In this document: in pieces, positions 43,404 through 52,351 of the stretch
Position numbering within the stretch: position 1 is the first letter of the stretch
How the letters are laid out: the number at the start of each line of letters is the position of its first letter
Origin: Actinomadura formosensis NBRC 14204
GTDB lineage: Bacteria; Actinomycetota; Actinomycetes; Streptosporangiales; Streptosporangiaceae
Assembly: GCF_001552155.1 (NCBI RefSeq)
Contig: NZ_BCQQ01000020.1
Span: forward strand, 1-64,000
Direction of reading: 5' to 3'
DNA: 64,000 nucleotides
Made by a program: the position numbers and the translations under genes
Notes under the pieces: model-generated
Seen by the model: the letters and a program-made list of their open reading frames with translations, nothing else
Database searches by the model: none
Told to the model about the DNA's origin: nothing

Positions 43404-44531
43404 ATGACCAAGACCCTGTTCGTCACCAATGACTTCCCGCCTCGTCCGGGCGGTATCCAGGCGTTCGTGCACGGCCTCGCGTCCCGCCGTCCACCGGGGT
43501 CGGTGGTCGTGTACGCGCCGGCGTGGAAGGGCGCCGCGAAGTTCGATGCGCGGCAGCCGTTCCCGGTCGTCCGGCATCCGGGCTCGCTGATGCTGCCGGA
43601 GCCGGGCGTGCTGCGCCGGGCCGCGGACGTGCTGCGCGCGCAGGGCTGCGACTCGGTCGTGTTCGGCGCGGCGGCGCCGCTCGGGCTGCTGGCCCCGGCG
43701 CTGCGGCGGCGCGGGGCCGGGCGGCTCGTCGGGATCACCCACGGCCACGAGGCGGGCTGGGCGGCGCTGCCGGTGGCACGGCGCCTCCTGCGCCGCATCG
43801 GGGACGATCTGGACGTGCTGACCTACCTGGGCGAGTACACGCGGTCCCGGATGGCGCGGGCGCTGTCGCCGGACGCGGCGGCGCGGATGGCGCGGCTCGC
43901 CCCCGGTGTGGACGAGAAAGTCTTCCACGCGGGCGCGGGCGGCGAGGAGATTCGGGCGCGGCACGGGCTGGCGGGGCGTCCCGTGGCGGTGTGCGTGTCC
44001 CGGCTGGTGCCGCGCAAAGGGCAGGACGCGCTGATCCACGCATGGCCGCACGTCCTTCGGCGGGTGCCGGACGCGGCGTTGCTCCTTGTCGGCGGCGGGC
44101 CTCACCGCGCAGAGCTGGAGCGCCTGGCCGCGTCCCTCGGGGTGGAGCGCTCGGTCGTCTTCACCGGCGGCGTGCCCTGGGAGGAATTGCCCGCCCACTA
44201 CGACGCCGGCGACGTGTTCGCGATGCCGTGCCGTACCCGCCGCCGCGGCCTGGACGTGGAGGGGCTCGGCATCGTCTACCTGGAGGCGTCGGCGACGGGC
44301 CTGCCGGTGGTCGCGGGCGACTCCGGTGGCGCGCCCGACGCCGTCCTGGCCGGGGAGACCGGGGTCGTGGTGCCGGGCCGCTCGGTCGCCCGGATCATCG
44401 ATGCCGTCGCCGGCCTCCTGGCGGATCCGGGCCGGGCCCGCGCCATGGGGGACAGAGGCCGCGCCTGGATCGAACGCGAATGGCGCTGGGAAATTCAGGC
44501 CGCCCGGCTGGGGCGCCTGCTGACGGGCTGA
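43404..44531 (+). CDS. pimB: GT4 mannosyltransferase, PimB-like
   Basis: A 375-residue GT-B glycosyltransferase. It matches my recollection of M. tuberculosis PimB' (Rv2188c) at VTNDFPPRPGGIQ, VVFGAAAPL, THGHEAGW, PPGVD-like APGVDEKVF, CVSRLVPRKGQD, MPCRTRRRGLDVEGLGIVYLEA (in pieces) and the GDSGGAPDAV phosphate-binding loop. PimB' adds the second mannose to phosphatidylinositol mannosides. It lies after qcrB in both genomes. TATGCT (43390-43395) is eight bases before the ATG. Confidence 0.85.
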   Translation: MTKTLFVTNDFPPRPGGIQAFVHGLASRRPPGSVVVYAPAWKGAAKFDARQPFPVVRHPGSLMLPEPGVLRRAADVLRAQGCDSVVFGAAAPLGLLAPALRRRGAGRLVGITHGHEAGWAALPVARRLLRRIGDDLDVLTYLGEYTRSRMARALSPDAAARMARLAPGVDEKVFHAGAGGEEIRARHGLAGRPVAVCVSRLVPRKGQDALIHAWPHVLRRVPDAALLLVGGGPHRAELERLAASLGVERSVVFTGGVPWEELPAHYDAGDVFAMPCRTRRRGLDVEGLGIVYLEASATGLPVVAGDSGGAPDAVLAGETGVVVPGRSVARIIDAVAGLLADPGRARAMGDRGRAWIEREWRWEIQAARLGRLLTG

Positions 44532-44548
44532 AATGGCAGGATGCGGCT

Positions 44549-45343
44549 ATGGACATCGAGGATGCTTGGGTCCGCGTTCCGGGGGAGGCCGCCCGGTGGC
44601 TGCGCGAGCTGGATCCCGACCACGGCCATTCGGGGTTCGAGCCGCCGCGCCGCCCCGATGCCGCCTGGCTCCTGCACGCGATGTACGTGTGGGAGGAGGG
44701 TCTGGTCACCACGACGCACGACGATGTCCACCAGTCGGTGGCGGCGGCGGGGCTGGCCGGGTCGCCGGAGCCGGACGTCCCGGGCGACGTGGGCGACCTG
44801 CTGGAGGGCGCGATCGTCACCGGGGTGGAGCTCGGCCGCAGCGGCGACCCGGGCACGGGCTGGCGGCGGTTGCGCTGGCGGGAGCTCGCACGCGGCTTCG
44901 GTGAGCCGGTCGTCCCGGAGGGGGCGCTGCCGGGCAGCCGCTGCCTGCGGCAGGGGCATCCGGCGGGAAGCTGGTCGGCGGCGGTCCGGCCGCCCGCGGA
45001 GGGCTGCCTGGACCGGGAGGGCTGGTACCGGCTGATCGGGGTGCTGCTGCGGCACAGCCCGTCCGGTGCGGGGACCCGCTGCCTGGCGTACTACTGCCCG
45101 CTGGTCACCGCGGACTGGGAGGACGACACCGTCCTCGCGGGCCGTCTCGGTGACGCCGCCGCGCTGTACGACCATCCGGGCCTGGGCAGCTGCCCGTCCG
45201 ACCTGTGGGCCGAGGACCGCTCGTGGGTCGTCTACTGCGACTGGGATCTGTGGGGGACGAAGGTCGTCGGCCCCACGTCCCTGATCGAGGTCCTGCTGAC
45301 CGACCCGGAGTTGGAGGCCGTCCGCCTGCCCTGGACCCGCTGA
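44549..45343 (+). CDS. Conserved protein of unknown function
   Basis: A 264-residue soluble, acidic, Trp-rich protein (MDIEDAWVRVPGEAARWLREL...). I recognise no domain. It has about seven cysteines scattered in the C-terminal half and no membrane segment. CAGGAT lies six bases upstream of the ATG, 17 bases after the mannosyltransferase stop, so it may be transcribed both from its own start and by readthrough. A strong terminator follows immediately. Confidence 0.7.
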   Translation: MDIEDAWVRVPGEAARWLRELDPDHGHSGFEPPRRPDAAWLLHAMYVWEEGLVTTTHDDVHQSVAAAGLAGSPEPDVPGDVGDLLEGAIVTGVELGRSGDPGTGWRRLRWRELARGFGEPVVPEGALPGSRCLRQGHPAGSWSAAVRPPAEGCLDREGWYRLIGVLLRHSPSGAGTRCLAYYCPLVTADWEDDTVLAGRLGDAAALYDHPGLGSCPSDLWAEDRSWVVYCDWDLWGTKVVGPTSLIEVLLTDPELEAVRLPWTR

Positions 45344-45347
45344 CCGG

Positions 45348-45388
45348 TTCCGCGGACCGCCCCTGCCAAGGTGGGGCGGTCCGCGGAA
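45348..45388 (+). terminator. Terminator with a 16-bp perfect stem
   Basis: TTCCGCGGACCGCCCC (45348-45363) and GGGGCGGTCCGCGGAA (45373-45388) pair without mismatch around a 9-base loop, four bases after the preceding stop codon. Confidence 0.9.
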
Positions 45389-45699
45389 TCCGTCGCTCGA
45401 ATGCGTGAACATGTCATGGCCTTTGTGCGTACTGCTTTGGAGAGCACAACGGCCACGGGATAAGGCCGGCTCGTACGGATTTTTCGTGCCGTCTCGCTTT
45501 TGAGCGGTTCTTGGGGCGTATGCTCCCGAAGTGATCGAGCGGGTTCACCGAGAATCCGTTCCGGAATCGCGGTGGGAGCGGAGCGGGCTCCGACACCGCG
45601 GTTCCGGATGTCTCAGCAGGACGGCCGCCGGGCGGGAAGTTCGGCGGCACGGAACCGACCGGCGTTCGCCGAGCCTTTGTCTCCTCCACGGGAGAGGGC
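45389..45699. other. Intergenic region upstream of the M23-like/cytochrome b/NuoF-like operon
   Basis: About 310 bases, slightly richer in A and T than the surroundings (for example GGATTTTTCGTG near 45477). It should hold the promoter of the three-gene operon. I see no gene; GGGAGAGGGC at the end is the ribosome site for 45700. Confidence 0.5.
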
Positions 45700-47244
45700 A
45701 TGGCGCGACGCGATATCGGGCATGCGTCCTGGAGCAACACGCGTGTTTCAACGTGGGCGGAGACGCCCGCGCGCCCCTCATCGGGACCGGCGACCGGACA
45801 GGGGCGCCGGTCCGAGGAGCCCCAGTGGCCCGAAGGGTCCTGGTGGTCGCAGCAGCCGGACTGGACCGGGCGGGGGCGCAGGGCGTCCCGGCGTGAGCCG
45901 AGCCGGCGCGTGATGAAGCGGCGCGAGGCCGGGGCCCGCGCACGCCCGCACCGTCGGGCACGGCCGCGCCCCGGCCCGAAGGCGAGGCCGCCCCGCGGCA
46001 GGCACCCCACCGACCGGCTGGGCATCGGCGCGATCACGCTGACCGCCGTCGTCGGCCTGTCCCTGCTCGCCATCGCCGAGCGGGCGCTGCTGGACGGCGG
46101 CGCGTCCGGCGCCGTCGGCTCGCATCACTCGATGAAGTCGCCGGAGCCGGGCGCGGACACGCCCGCGCAGCCGCGGCGGCCGTCGCGGCGGCCCCCCGGT
46201 GGCGGCGGCACGGGCACGGAGCCGGCCGGGCCGAGCCTGCGGGTGCTCGCCGCGCAGGTGCGCGGGCTCACCCTGGGCGAGCGCGGCGCCGCCGCCCGGC
46301 AGGACTACGGCGCCGCGCCGACCCGGCCCCCGATCGTGGGCGCCATCCGGACGAGCACCGACCGGACCTGGGTGTTCGGCACCACCGCGATCCCCGTCCC
46401 CGCGTCCAGCACCGCCAGCCCCGAGGTCGCGTTCTACGCGGCCCACTGGGCCGGTGGGCGGTGGCGGGTCGGGCTGTCGGGCGGCAGGGTGTTCGCCGCC
46501 CTGCTCCGCACGGTCCCCGCGGATGTGATACCGGTCTCGGAGGCGCGGCTGCTGCGCAGGTACGGGGCGGTCACCGCCGCGCAGGCCGCCGCCCTCACCC
46601 ACGGCAGGGCGGGCGGCGGGCTGATGCTGCCGTGGAAGATCGGCCAGACCTGGGCGATGACGACCTCGGACGGCTCCACGTCCCCGCGTCCGCTCGGCTC
46701 GCTGGCGTTCTCCGGCGGGGACGGCCGCGTCCTCGCGGCCGGCGCCGGCCGCCTCTACCGGTTCTGCGCCGACCCGGCCGGCCGCGCGATGGTCATGCTG
46801 ATCCACCCGAGCGGTCTCGCGACCACCTACTACCGGCTGCGGGACGTGACCCGGCTGCGCGACGGCACCGCCGTCGGGCGGGGCGCCGTGCTCGGCCGCA
46901 CCGGCACCACGGTGCCGTGCGGCGGTGCCGGGGCACCCCGCGCCGAGATCGAGTTCGGCCTGCAAGACGGGACCGGTGCGGTCCCGCTGGACGGCGCCGA
47001 GATCGGCGGCTGGACGTTCCGGGAACGGGCCAGGCCGCTCCTCGGCTTCGCCGAACGAGGCGCGCTGCAAGTGCTCTCCGGGGGCCTGCTGGCCAACCTC
47101 GGCCCCGTCCCCGCGGCGGACGGCCCTTCGTCGCCGTCCCCGTCCTCCGGCGGGCCGCCGAAGGACGGTGCAGGACCGGCCGGCGCCCCGCCGGCGGCCG
47201 CAATAGAGAAGAGGAGCCCGAAAGGTGCGAATTCGCAGCAGTGA
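45700..47244 (+). CDS. Membrane-anchored LasA/M23-like protein, degenerate active site
   Basis: A 514-residue protein: a ~105-residue Arg-rich cytoplasmic part, one transmembrane segment (GIGAITLTAVVGLSLLAIAE), a Pro-rich linker, then an extracellular region whose C-terminal ~200 residues look like a LasA-type M23 peptidase (LMLPWKIGQTWAMT, GSLAFSGGDGRVLAAGAG, LIHPSGLATTYYRL, AEIEFGL). The expected HxxxD and HxH zinc ligands are not kept: the final motif reads AEIEF. It is more likely a binding protein than an active peptidase. ATG at 45700 follows GGGAGAGGGC. It overlaps the next gene by 20 bases. Confidence 0.72.
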   Translation: MARRDIGHASWSNTRVSTWAETPARPSSGPATGQGRRSEEPQWPEGSWWSQQPDWTGRGRRASRREPSRRVMKRREAGARARPHRRARPRPGPKARPPRGRHPTDRLGIGAITLTAVVGLSLLAIAERALLDGGASGAVGSHHSMKSPEPGADTPAQPRRPSRRPPGGGGTGTEPAGPSLRVLAAQVRGLTLGERGAAARQDYGAAPTRPPIVGAIRTSTDRTWVFGTTAIPVPASSTASPEVAFYAAHWAGGRWRVGLSGGRVFAALLRTVPADVIPVSEARLLRRYGAVTAAQAAALTHGRAGGGLMLPWKIGQTWAMTTSDGSTSPRPLGSLAFSGGDGRVLAAGAGRLYRFCADPAGRAMVMLIHPSGLATTYYRLRDVTRLRDGTAVGRGAVLGRTGTTVPCGGAGAPRAEIEFGLQDGTGAVPLDGAEIGGWTFRERARPLLGFAERGALQVLSGGLLANLGPVPAADGPSSPSPSSGGPPKDGAGPAGAPPAAAIEKRSPKGANSQQ

Positions 47245-48082
47245 TGATCCCGTGGTGCCCTCCTGGGCGCTGCGCATCGTGCTCGCCGGCGCGGTGCTGG
47301 TGCTCATCGGCGCGGCGACCCCGCCGGGAGCGGTCGCGGTCGCGAACGTGCGGTATTTCCTCGACTACTACGCCGGCGTCTTCGCGCTCGTCTCGCTGAC
47401 GATCGCGGTGATGGGCGGGCTCCTGGCGACCGAGCGGCTGATCCTGAAGATCCGGCACCGGGTGCTCGCGCAGGCCGTGCACCACGCCTGCGCGGTGGTG
47501 GCGACGGCGACGCTGGTCGCGCACATCGTGGTGAAGGTCATGGACGGCCTCGCGTCCCCGGTCCAGATCGTCGTCCCGGACGGCGGTGCCATCGGAATCG
47601 GCACGATCGCGGCCGAGCTGATGTGCCTCATCGGGCTCACCGGCATGGTGCGCCCGCGGTTCGCGGTCCGCGGCAAGGCGTGGATGTGGCGGTCGCTGCA
47701 CGTGTTCGCCTACGTCTGCTGGCCGCTGGCGATCGTGCACGGCCTGATCGCCGGCCGGTCCGCGGCGAACTGGGTGGTGCTCAGCTATGTGCTGAGCGCG
47801 GTGTTCGTCGTGCTCGCCCTCGTCACCCGCATGGTGGTGGTGTTCAAACCGCGCGAGGTGCACCGGGCCGGCGCCGGGACCGGTGCGTTCACCGGCCCTG
47901 ACGGGGCCGGCCGGCGCCGTGACCGCCGCATGACGGCCGAGCGCGAGCACGCGCGGGGACGCGCCGCCGCGGCCGCCCGCGACCTCGGCGGACGCGACTC
48001 CGGCGACCCCCGGCAGACCGTCACCGACCCGCGCGGCATGCCGGTCACCGGGGCGGCCCGTGACACCGGGGTCCTGCGATGA
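47225..48082 (+). CDS. Cytochrome b/ferric-reductase-like membrane protein
   Basis: A 285-residue protein with about six transmembrane segments in the first 220 residues and an Arg-rich hydrophilic tail. Histidines spaced for haem binding occur in AQAVHHACAVVATATLVAHIVVK (two pieces) and SLHVFAYVCWPLAIVHGL. This is the ferric reductase-like/cytochrome b561-like pattern: a two-haem transmembrane electron conduit. GTG at 47225 follows AGAGGAGCCCGAAAG. It overlaps both neighbours, so it should act with the NuoF-like protein. Confidence 0.75.
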   Translation: MRIRSSDDPVVPSWALRIVLAGAVLVLIGAATPPGAVAVANVRYFLDYYAGVFALVSLTIAVMGGLLATERLILKIRHRVLAQAVHHACAVVATATLVAHIVVKVMDGLASPVQIVVPDGGAIGIGTIAAELMCLIGLTGMVRPRFAVRGKAWMWRSLHVFAYVCWPLAIVHGLIAGRSAANWVVLSYVLSAVFVVLALVTRMVVVFKPREVHRAGAGTGAFTGPDGAGRRRDRRMTAEREHARGRAAAAARDLGGRDSGDPRQTVTDPRGMPVTGAARDTGVLR

Positions 48083-49584
48083 CCTCGGCCGTCACCGTCT
48101 CCAGCATCGGCGGCCCCCGGCTGACGCTCGGTTTCGACCGGTTCGACCGGCTGGACCTCGACCGGCATCTGGCGGTGCACGGCAGGCTCCGCGCGCCGGG
48201 GCTGGACGACCTGGTCCGCATGGCCGAGCAGGTCGACCTGCGGGGACGCGGCGGGGCGGGCTTCCCGCTCGCGCGCAAGCTGATGGCGGTCGCGGCGCGG
48301 GTCGCCCATCCGGCCGCCGACCGGACCGTGCTGCCCGGCGAGAAGGCCGGTGAGCGCCGCTCCAGCGAGGACGTCGTCGTGGTGAACGGTGCCGAGGGCG
48401 AGCCGGGCAGTGCCAAGGACAAGCTGCTGCTCCGCCGGGCGCCGCACCTGGTGCTCGACGGCGCGCAGATCGCCGCGTCCGCGCTCGGCACCCGGCGGAT
48501 CGTGCTGGCCGTCGAGAGCGACGAGGCGGCCCGCTCGGTCCGCGCGGCGATCGGCGAGCGGCGGATGCCGGCCCGGGTCGTCCGGCTGACCGAGCGGTTC
48601 ATCTCCGGGGAGAGCGGCGCGGTGATCCGCGCGATCAACGGGGAGACGCCGATCCCGCCGGGCGTGAAGGTCCGCGCGTCCGACTCCGGGGTGGACGGCT
48701 GCCCGACGCTGCTGTCCAACACCGAGACGTTCGCCCAGCTCGCGGTGCTGGTGTCGCTCGGTCCCGACCTGTACGCCTCGACCGGGACGGACGGCGAGCC
48801 CGGCACCACGCTGCTCACGGTCGGCGGGACCCGGGTCGTCGAGGCGCCGCTCGGCACCCCGCTGCGGACCGTCCTCGACCACTGCGAGGTGCCGCCGTCG
48901 CCGGGTGTGCTCGTCGGCGGCTACCACGGCATGTGGCTCGATCCGGCCGCCGTGTCGCGGGCGGTGCTGTCGCGCGCCGGGATGCGGCGCGTCGGCGGGA
49001 CGGTCGGCGCGGGCATCATCCTGCCGCTGACGCGGGGCACCTGCCCGCTCGGCGAGGTCACCCGGATCGCGGCCTACCTCGCGGCGCAGTCCGCCGGGCA
49101 GTGCGGCCCGTGCCGGCTCGGGCTGCCCGACGTCGTCCGCTCCCTGCACACGCTCACCGAGGGCACCGGCACGGCGGAGGACGTCCGCCGCGCCGCCGGT
49201 GTCGGCCGGGGCCGCGGCGCCTGCACCCACCCGGACGGGACGGCGAAGTTCGTGCTGTCGGCGATGGAGGCGTTCGCCCCTCACATCGACGCGCACCGGT
49301 GGGACGGCGGCTGCGGCCTGTCGACCTACGGCGTGCTGCCGCTCCCGGTGCCCGACGGGTCGGAGGGGCGGGTGGCGATCGACTGGAGCCGGTGCGACGG
49401 GCACGGGCTGTGCGCCTACCTCGTCCCCGAGCTGATCCAGCTCGACCGGTACGGGTTCCCCGTGGTGCTCGGCACCGACATCCCGCCGTGGCTGGAGAAG
49501 GACGTGCAGAAAGCGGTCGCGATGTGTCCCGCCTTGGCGCTCCGCGTCGTCGGGGGGATGCCCCGGACGCCCTCGCGGCGGTGA
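48079..49584 (+). CDS. NuoF-like NADH-binding flavoprotein fused to a C-terminal ferredoxin
   Basis: A 501-residue protein. FMN/NADH motifs RGRGGAGFP (55-63) and NGAEGEPGSAKDK (103-115) belong to the 51-kDa complex I subunit; an SLBB-like part (~240-290) and the N3-cluster region follow. There C342 and C345 (AGQCGPC) and C382 are present but the first of the four usual cysteines is alanine (A339). Residues ~433-490 are a [3Fe-4S]-type ferredoxin (C439-x5-C445, C483-Pro). It probably moves electrons between NAD(P)H and the membrane cytochrome. ATG shares ATGA with the previous stop. Confidence 0.82.
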   Translation: MTSAVTVSSIGGPRLTLGFDRFDRLDLDRHLAVHGRLRAPGLDDLVRMAEQVDLRGRGGAGFPLARKLMAVAARVAHPAADRTVLPGEKAGERRSSEDVVVVNGAEGEPGSAKDKLLLRRAPHLVLDGAQIAASALGTRRIVLAVESDEAARSVRAAIGERRMPARVVRLTERFISGESGAVIRAINGETPIPPGVKVRASDSGVDGCPTLLSNTETFAQLAVLVSLGPDLYASTGTDGEPGTTLLTVGGTRVVEAPLGTPLRTVLDHCEVPPSPGVLVGGYHGMWLDPAAVSRAVLSRAGMRRVGGTVGAGIILPLTRGTCPLGEVTRIAAYLAAQSAGQCGPCRLGLPDVVRSLHTLTEGTGTAEDVRRAAGVGRGRGACTHPDGTAKFVLSAMEAFAPHIDAHRWDGGCGLSTYGVLPLPVPDGSEGRVAIDWSRCDGHGLCAYLVPELIQLDRYGFPVVLGTDIPPWLEKDVQKAVAMCPALALRVVGGMPRTPSRR

Positions 49585-49681
49585 ATTCCCGGGGCGGAAG
49601 AACGACATCGGGTGGAAACGATGTGATCCGCACCGGCCGCGTCCGCGCGTGCCCGGCGCCCGGGCGTCCTACGATCGCGGC

Positions 49682-50362
49682 ATGGACATCGTGATCGCGG
49701 GCGGGCACGGGCAGATCGCGCTGCGGCTGTCCCGGCTGCTGGCCGCACGGGGGGACACCGTGCGGAGCATCATTCGCGACCCCGGCCACGCCGGGGACGT
49801 CGGGGACACCGGCGCCCGGCCGGTGGTGTGCGACCTGGAGTCCGCGGACGCCGCCGAGGTCGCCGGCCACCTCACCGGGGCGGACGCGGTCGTGTTCGCC
49901 GCCGGCGCGGGACCCGGCAGCGGCGCGGCCCGCAAGGACACCGTCGACCGGGCCGCGTCCGTGCTGACGGCGGACGCGGCGGAGCGCGCGGGCGTACGCG
50001 GCTTCCTGCAGATCTCCGCGATGGGCGCGGGTGAGCCGCCCGCGCCGGGGCGCGGCGAGGCATGGGAGGCCTACATCAGAGCCAAGGGCGCGGCCGAGGA
50101 CGACCTGAGACACCGCGACGCGCTCGACTGGCTGATCCTGCGCCCGGGGCGGCTCACCGACGACCCGGGCACCGGGCTCGTGCGGCTGGAGGAACCACCG
50201 ATCGGGCGCGGCGCGGTGACCCGCGACGACGTGGCGGCGGTCATCGCGGCGCTGCTCGGCGCCCGCGACGTCCGGCGCCGTACGCTCGACCTGCTCAACG
50301 GCGGCACCCCGATCGCCGACGCCGTCGCCTCCCTGCGCCGGCCCGGCGGTCAGGAGGTGTAG
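49682..50362 (+). CDS. NAD(P)-binding protein, atypical SDR (NmrA/HSCARG-like)
   Basis: A 226-residue Rossmann-fold protein with the dinucleotide motif IAGGHGQIA at the N-terminus and the QISAMGAG and LRPGRLTD stretches of the atypical short-chain dehydrogenase group with no Tyr-x3-Lys catalytic motif seen (AYIRAKGAAE keeps Tyr-x3-Lys spacing loosely). Function unknown. TACGAT (49670-49675) is six bases before the ATG. Its 3' end overlaps the convergent fadD gene by 13 bases. Confidence 0.82.
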   Translation: MDIVIAGGHGQIALRLSRLLAARGDTVRSIIRDPGHAGDVGDTGARPVVCDLESADAAEVAGHLTGADAVVFAAGAGPGSGAARKDTVDRAASVLTADAAERAGVRGFLQISAMGAGEPPAPGRGEAWEAYIRAKGAAEDDLRHRDALDWLILRPGRLTDDPGTGLVRLEEPPIGRGAVTRDDVAAVIAALLGARDVRRRTLDLLNGGTPIADAVASLRRPGGQEV

Positions 50363-52140
50363 AGGGAGTCGATCTCGGCGGCGAAGTCCTTCATCACCAT
50401 GTTGCGCTTCACCTTCAGGCTCGGTGTCATGTGGCCGGCCTCCTCGGTGAAGTCGACGCCGAGGATGATGTGCTTCTTGATCGCCTCCGCGTGGCTGACC
50501 GACTTGTTGGCCTCGGCGACCGCGGTCTCGACCTCGGCGATGAGATCGGGATCGGTGCGCAGCTCCTCGATCGTCATCGCCGCGGGCTTGCCGTGCCGCG
50601 CCTTCCAAGGGCCGAGGGCCTCCTCGTCCAGGGTGACGAGCGCGCTGATGAACTTGCGGCCGTCGCCGACCACGAGGCACTGGCTGACCAGCGGATGCGC
50701 GCGGAGCCGGTCCTCCAGCGGAGCGGGCGCCACGTTCTTGCCCGCCGCGGTGACCAGGATCTCCTTCTTCCGGCCGGTGATCGTGAGGAAGCCGCCGTCG
50801 TCGAGGGAGCCGAGGTCGCCGGTGTGGAGCCAGCCGTCCTCCAGAGCCTCCTTGGTGGCGGCCTCGTTGTTCCAGTAGCCGCGCAGGACGTTGACGCCGC
50901 GGACGAGCACCTCGCCGTCGTCGGCGATGCGGATGTCCACGCCCGGGATCGGCCGGCCCACCGTGCCGATCTTGATCGCGGTGGGGCGGTTGACGCTGGC
51001 CGGCGCGGTCGTCTCGGTGAGGCCGTAGCCCTCCAGGATCGTGATGCCGACACCGCGGAAGAAGTGCCCGAGCCGCTCGCCCAGCGCGGCCCCGCCGGAC
51101 ACCGCGTACCGCACCTTCCCGCCGACGGCGGCGCGCAGCTTGCCGTACACGAGCACGTCGAACACCTTGTGCTTCGCCTTGAGCGCGAGGCCGGGGCCGC
51201 CCGCGTCCATGGCCCGGCTGTAGGCGATCGCGGTCTCGGCCGCCGCCTTGAAGATCTTGCCCTTGCCCTGCGCCGCGGCCTTCTGCTCGGCGCCGTTGTA
51301 GACCTTCTCGAACACGCGCGGGACGGCCAGCAGGAACGTCGGCTGGAAGGACGCGAGGTCGGGCAGCAGGTTCTTGATGTCGCTGTGCCCGAGGACGATG
51401 CCGGCCTCGATGGTGGCGACCTGGATCAGCCGGGCGAACACGTGGGCCAGCGGGAGGAACAGCAGGGTGGAACTGCCCTCGACGGCGATCTCGGCGATCG
51501 CGCCCTGCACGGCGTTGCGCGCGGTCGACACGAGGTTCCCGTGGGTGATCTCGCAGCCCTTGGGGCGCCCGGTCGTGCCCGAGGTGTAGACGAGCGTGGC
51601 GATGTCGGCGGCGGTACGGGACCGGCGGCGCTCCTCGGCCACGTCGTCGCCGACCTCCGCGCCGAGCCGGACGACCTCGTCGACGTCGCCCGCGTCGATG
51701 CCCCACACGTGCGCGAGGTCCGCCAGCCGGTCCCGGGCCTCGGTGATCCGCGCCACGTGCTCGGCGGTCTCGGCGAACACGGCCTTGGCGCCGGAGTCGC
51801 CGACGATCCACTCGATCTGCTCGGCGGACGACGTCTCGTAGATGGGGACGGAGATCGCGCCGGCCGTCCAGATCGCGTAGTCGAGGACGGTCCACTCCCA
51901 GCGGGTCCGCGACAGCAGGCACACCCGGTCGCCGGGCTCGATCCCGGCGGCCACCAGGCCCTTGGCGACCGCGGCGGCCTCGGCCGCGAACTCGGCGGCG
52001 GTGACGGCGCTCCACGCGTCGCCGCGCTTTCGGCGCGCCACGATCGTGCCGGGCTCCTCGGCGGCCCGGGTGAAGGGCGCGTCGGTCAGATTGGCGGAGT
52101 CGGAAACCTCCACCATCGCGGGGACGCTGAACTCGCGCAC
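50350..52140 (-). CDS. Long-chain fatty-acid-CoA ligase (FadD15-like)
   Basis: A 596-residue adenylate-forming enzyme. The AMP-binding P-loop VYTSGTTGRPKG, the gate region GYGLTETTAPASVN, GWLHTGDLG and the hinge/lysine motif ITGRKKEILVTAAGKNV are intact. It activates fatty acids to acyl-CoA. In M. tuberculosis fadD15 (Rv2187) is adjacent to pimB' (Rv2188c), and this gene lies in the matching place. GTG start at 52140 follows GGGAGTGGGCC. Confidence 0.9.
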   Translation of the reverse strand: MREFSVPAMVEVSDSANLTDAPFTRAAEEPGTIVARRKRGDAWSAVTAAEFAAEAAAVAKGLVAAGIEPGDRVCLLSRTRWEWTVLDYAIWTAGAISVPIYETSSAEQIEWIVGDSGAKAVFAETAEHVARITEARDRLADLAHVWGIDAGDVDEVVRLGAEVGDDVAEERRRSRTAADIATLVYTSGTTGRPKGCEITHGNLVSTARNAVQGAIAEIAVEGSSTLLFLPLAHVFARLIQVATIEAGIVLGHSDIKNLLPDLASFQPTFLLAVPRVFEKVYNGAEQKAAAQGKGKIFKAAAETAIAYSRAMDAGGPGLALKAKHKVFDVLVYGKLRAAVGGKVRYAVSGGAALGERLGHFFRGVGITILEGYGLTETTAPASVNRPTAIKIGTVGRPIPGVDIRIADDGEVLVRGVNVLRGYWNNEAATKEALEDGWLHTGDLGSLDDGGFLTITGRKKEILVTAAGKNVAPAPLEDRLRAHPLVSQCLVVGDGRKFISALVTLDEEALGPWKARHGKPAAMTIEELRTDPDLIAEVETAVAEANKSVSHAEAIKKHIILGVDFTEEAGHMTPSLKVKRNMVMKDFAAEIDSLYTS

Positions 52141-52351
52141 GGCCCACTCCCGTAGTCGGTGTTCCAGGTCGGCGGGAAGCCTCCGGGGCTTCCCGCACCC
52201 GAATGATACCCATGAGTAGGGATTTCTCCCTGCAACCGATCATGCCCGCCGGGCGGTGCGGGACACGCGCCGCCGGCTTAACGGCACGGCAAAGACCGCC
52301 CGCCCCGGCGCACTCGTTCTCCCGGGTGGTCCGCCCCATTAGAGTCGGTTC

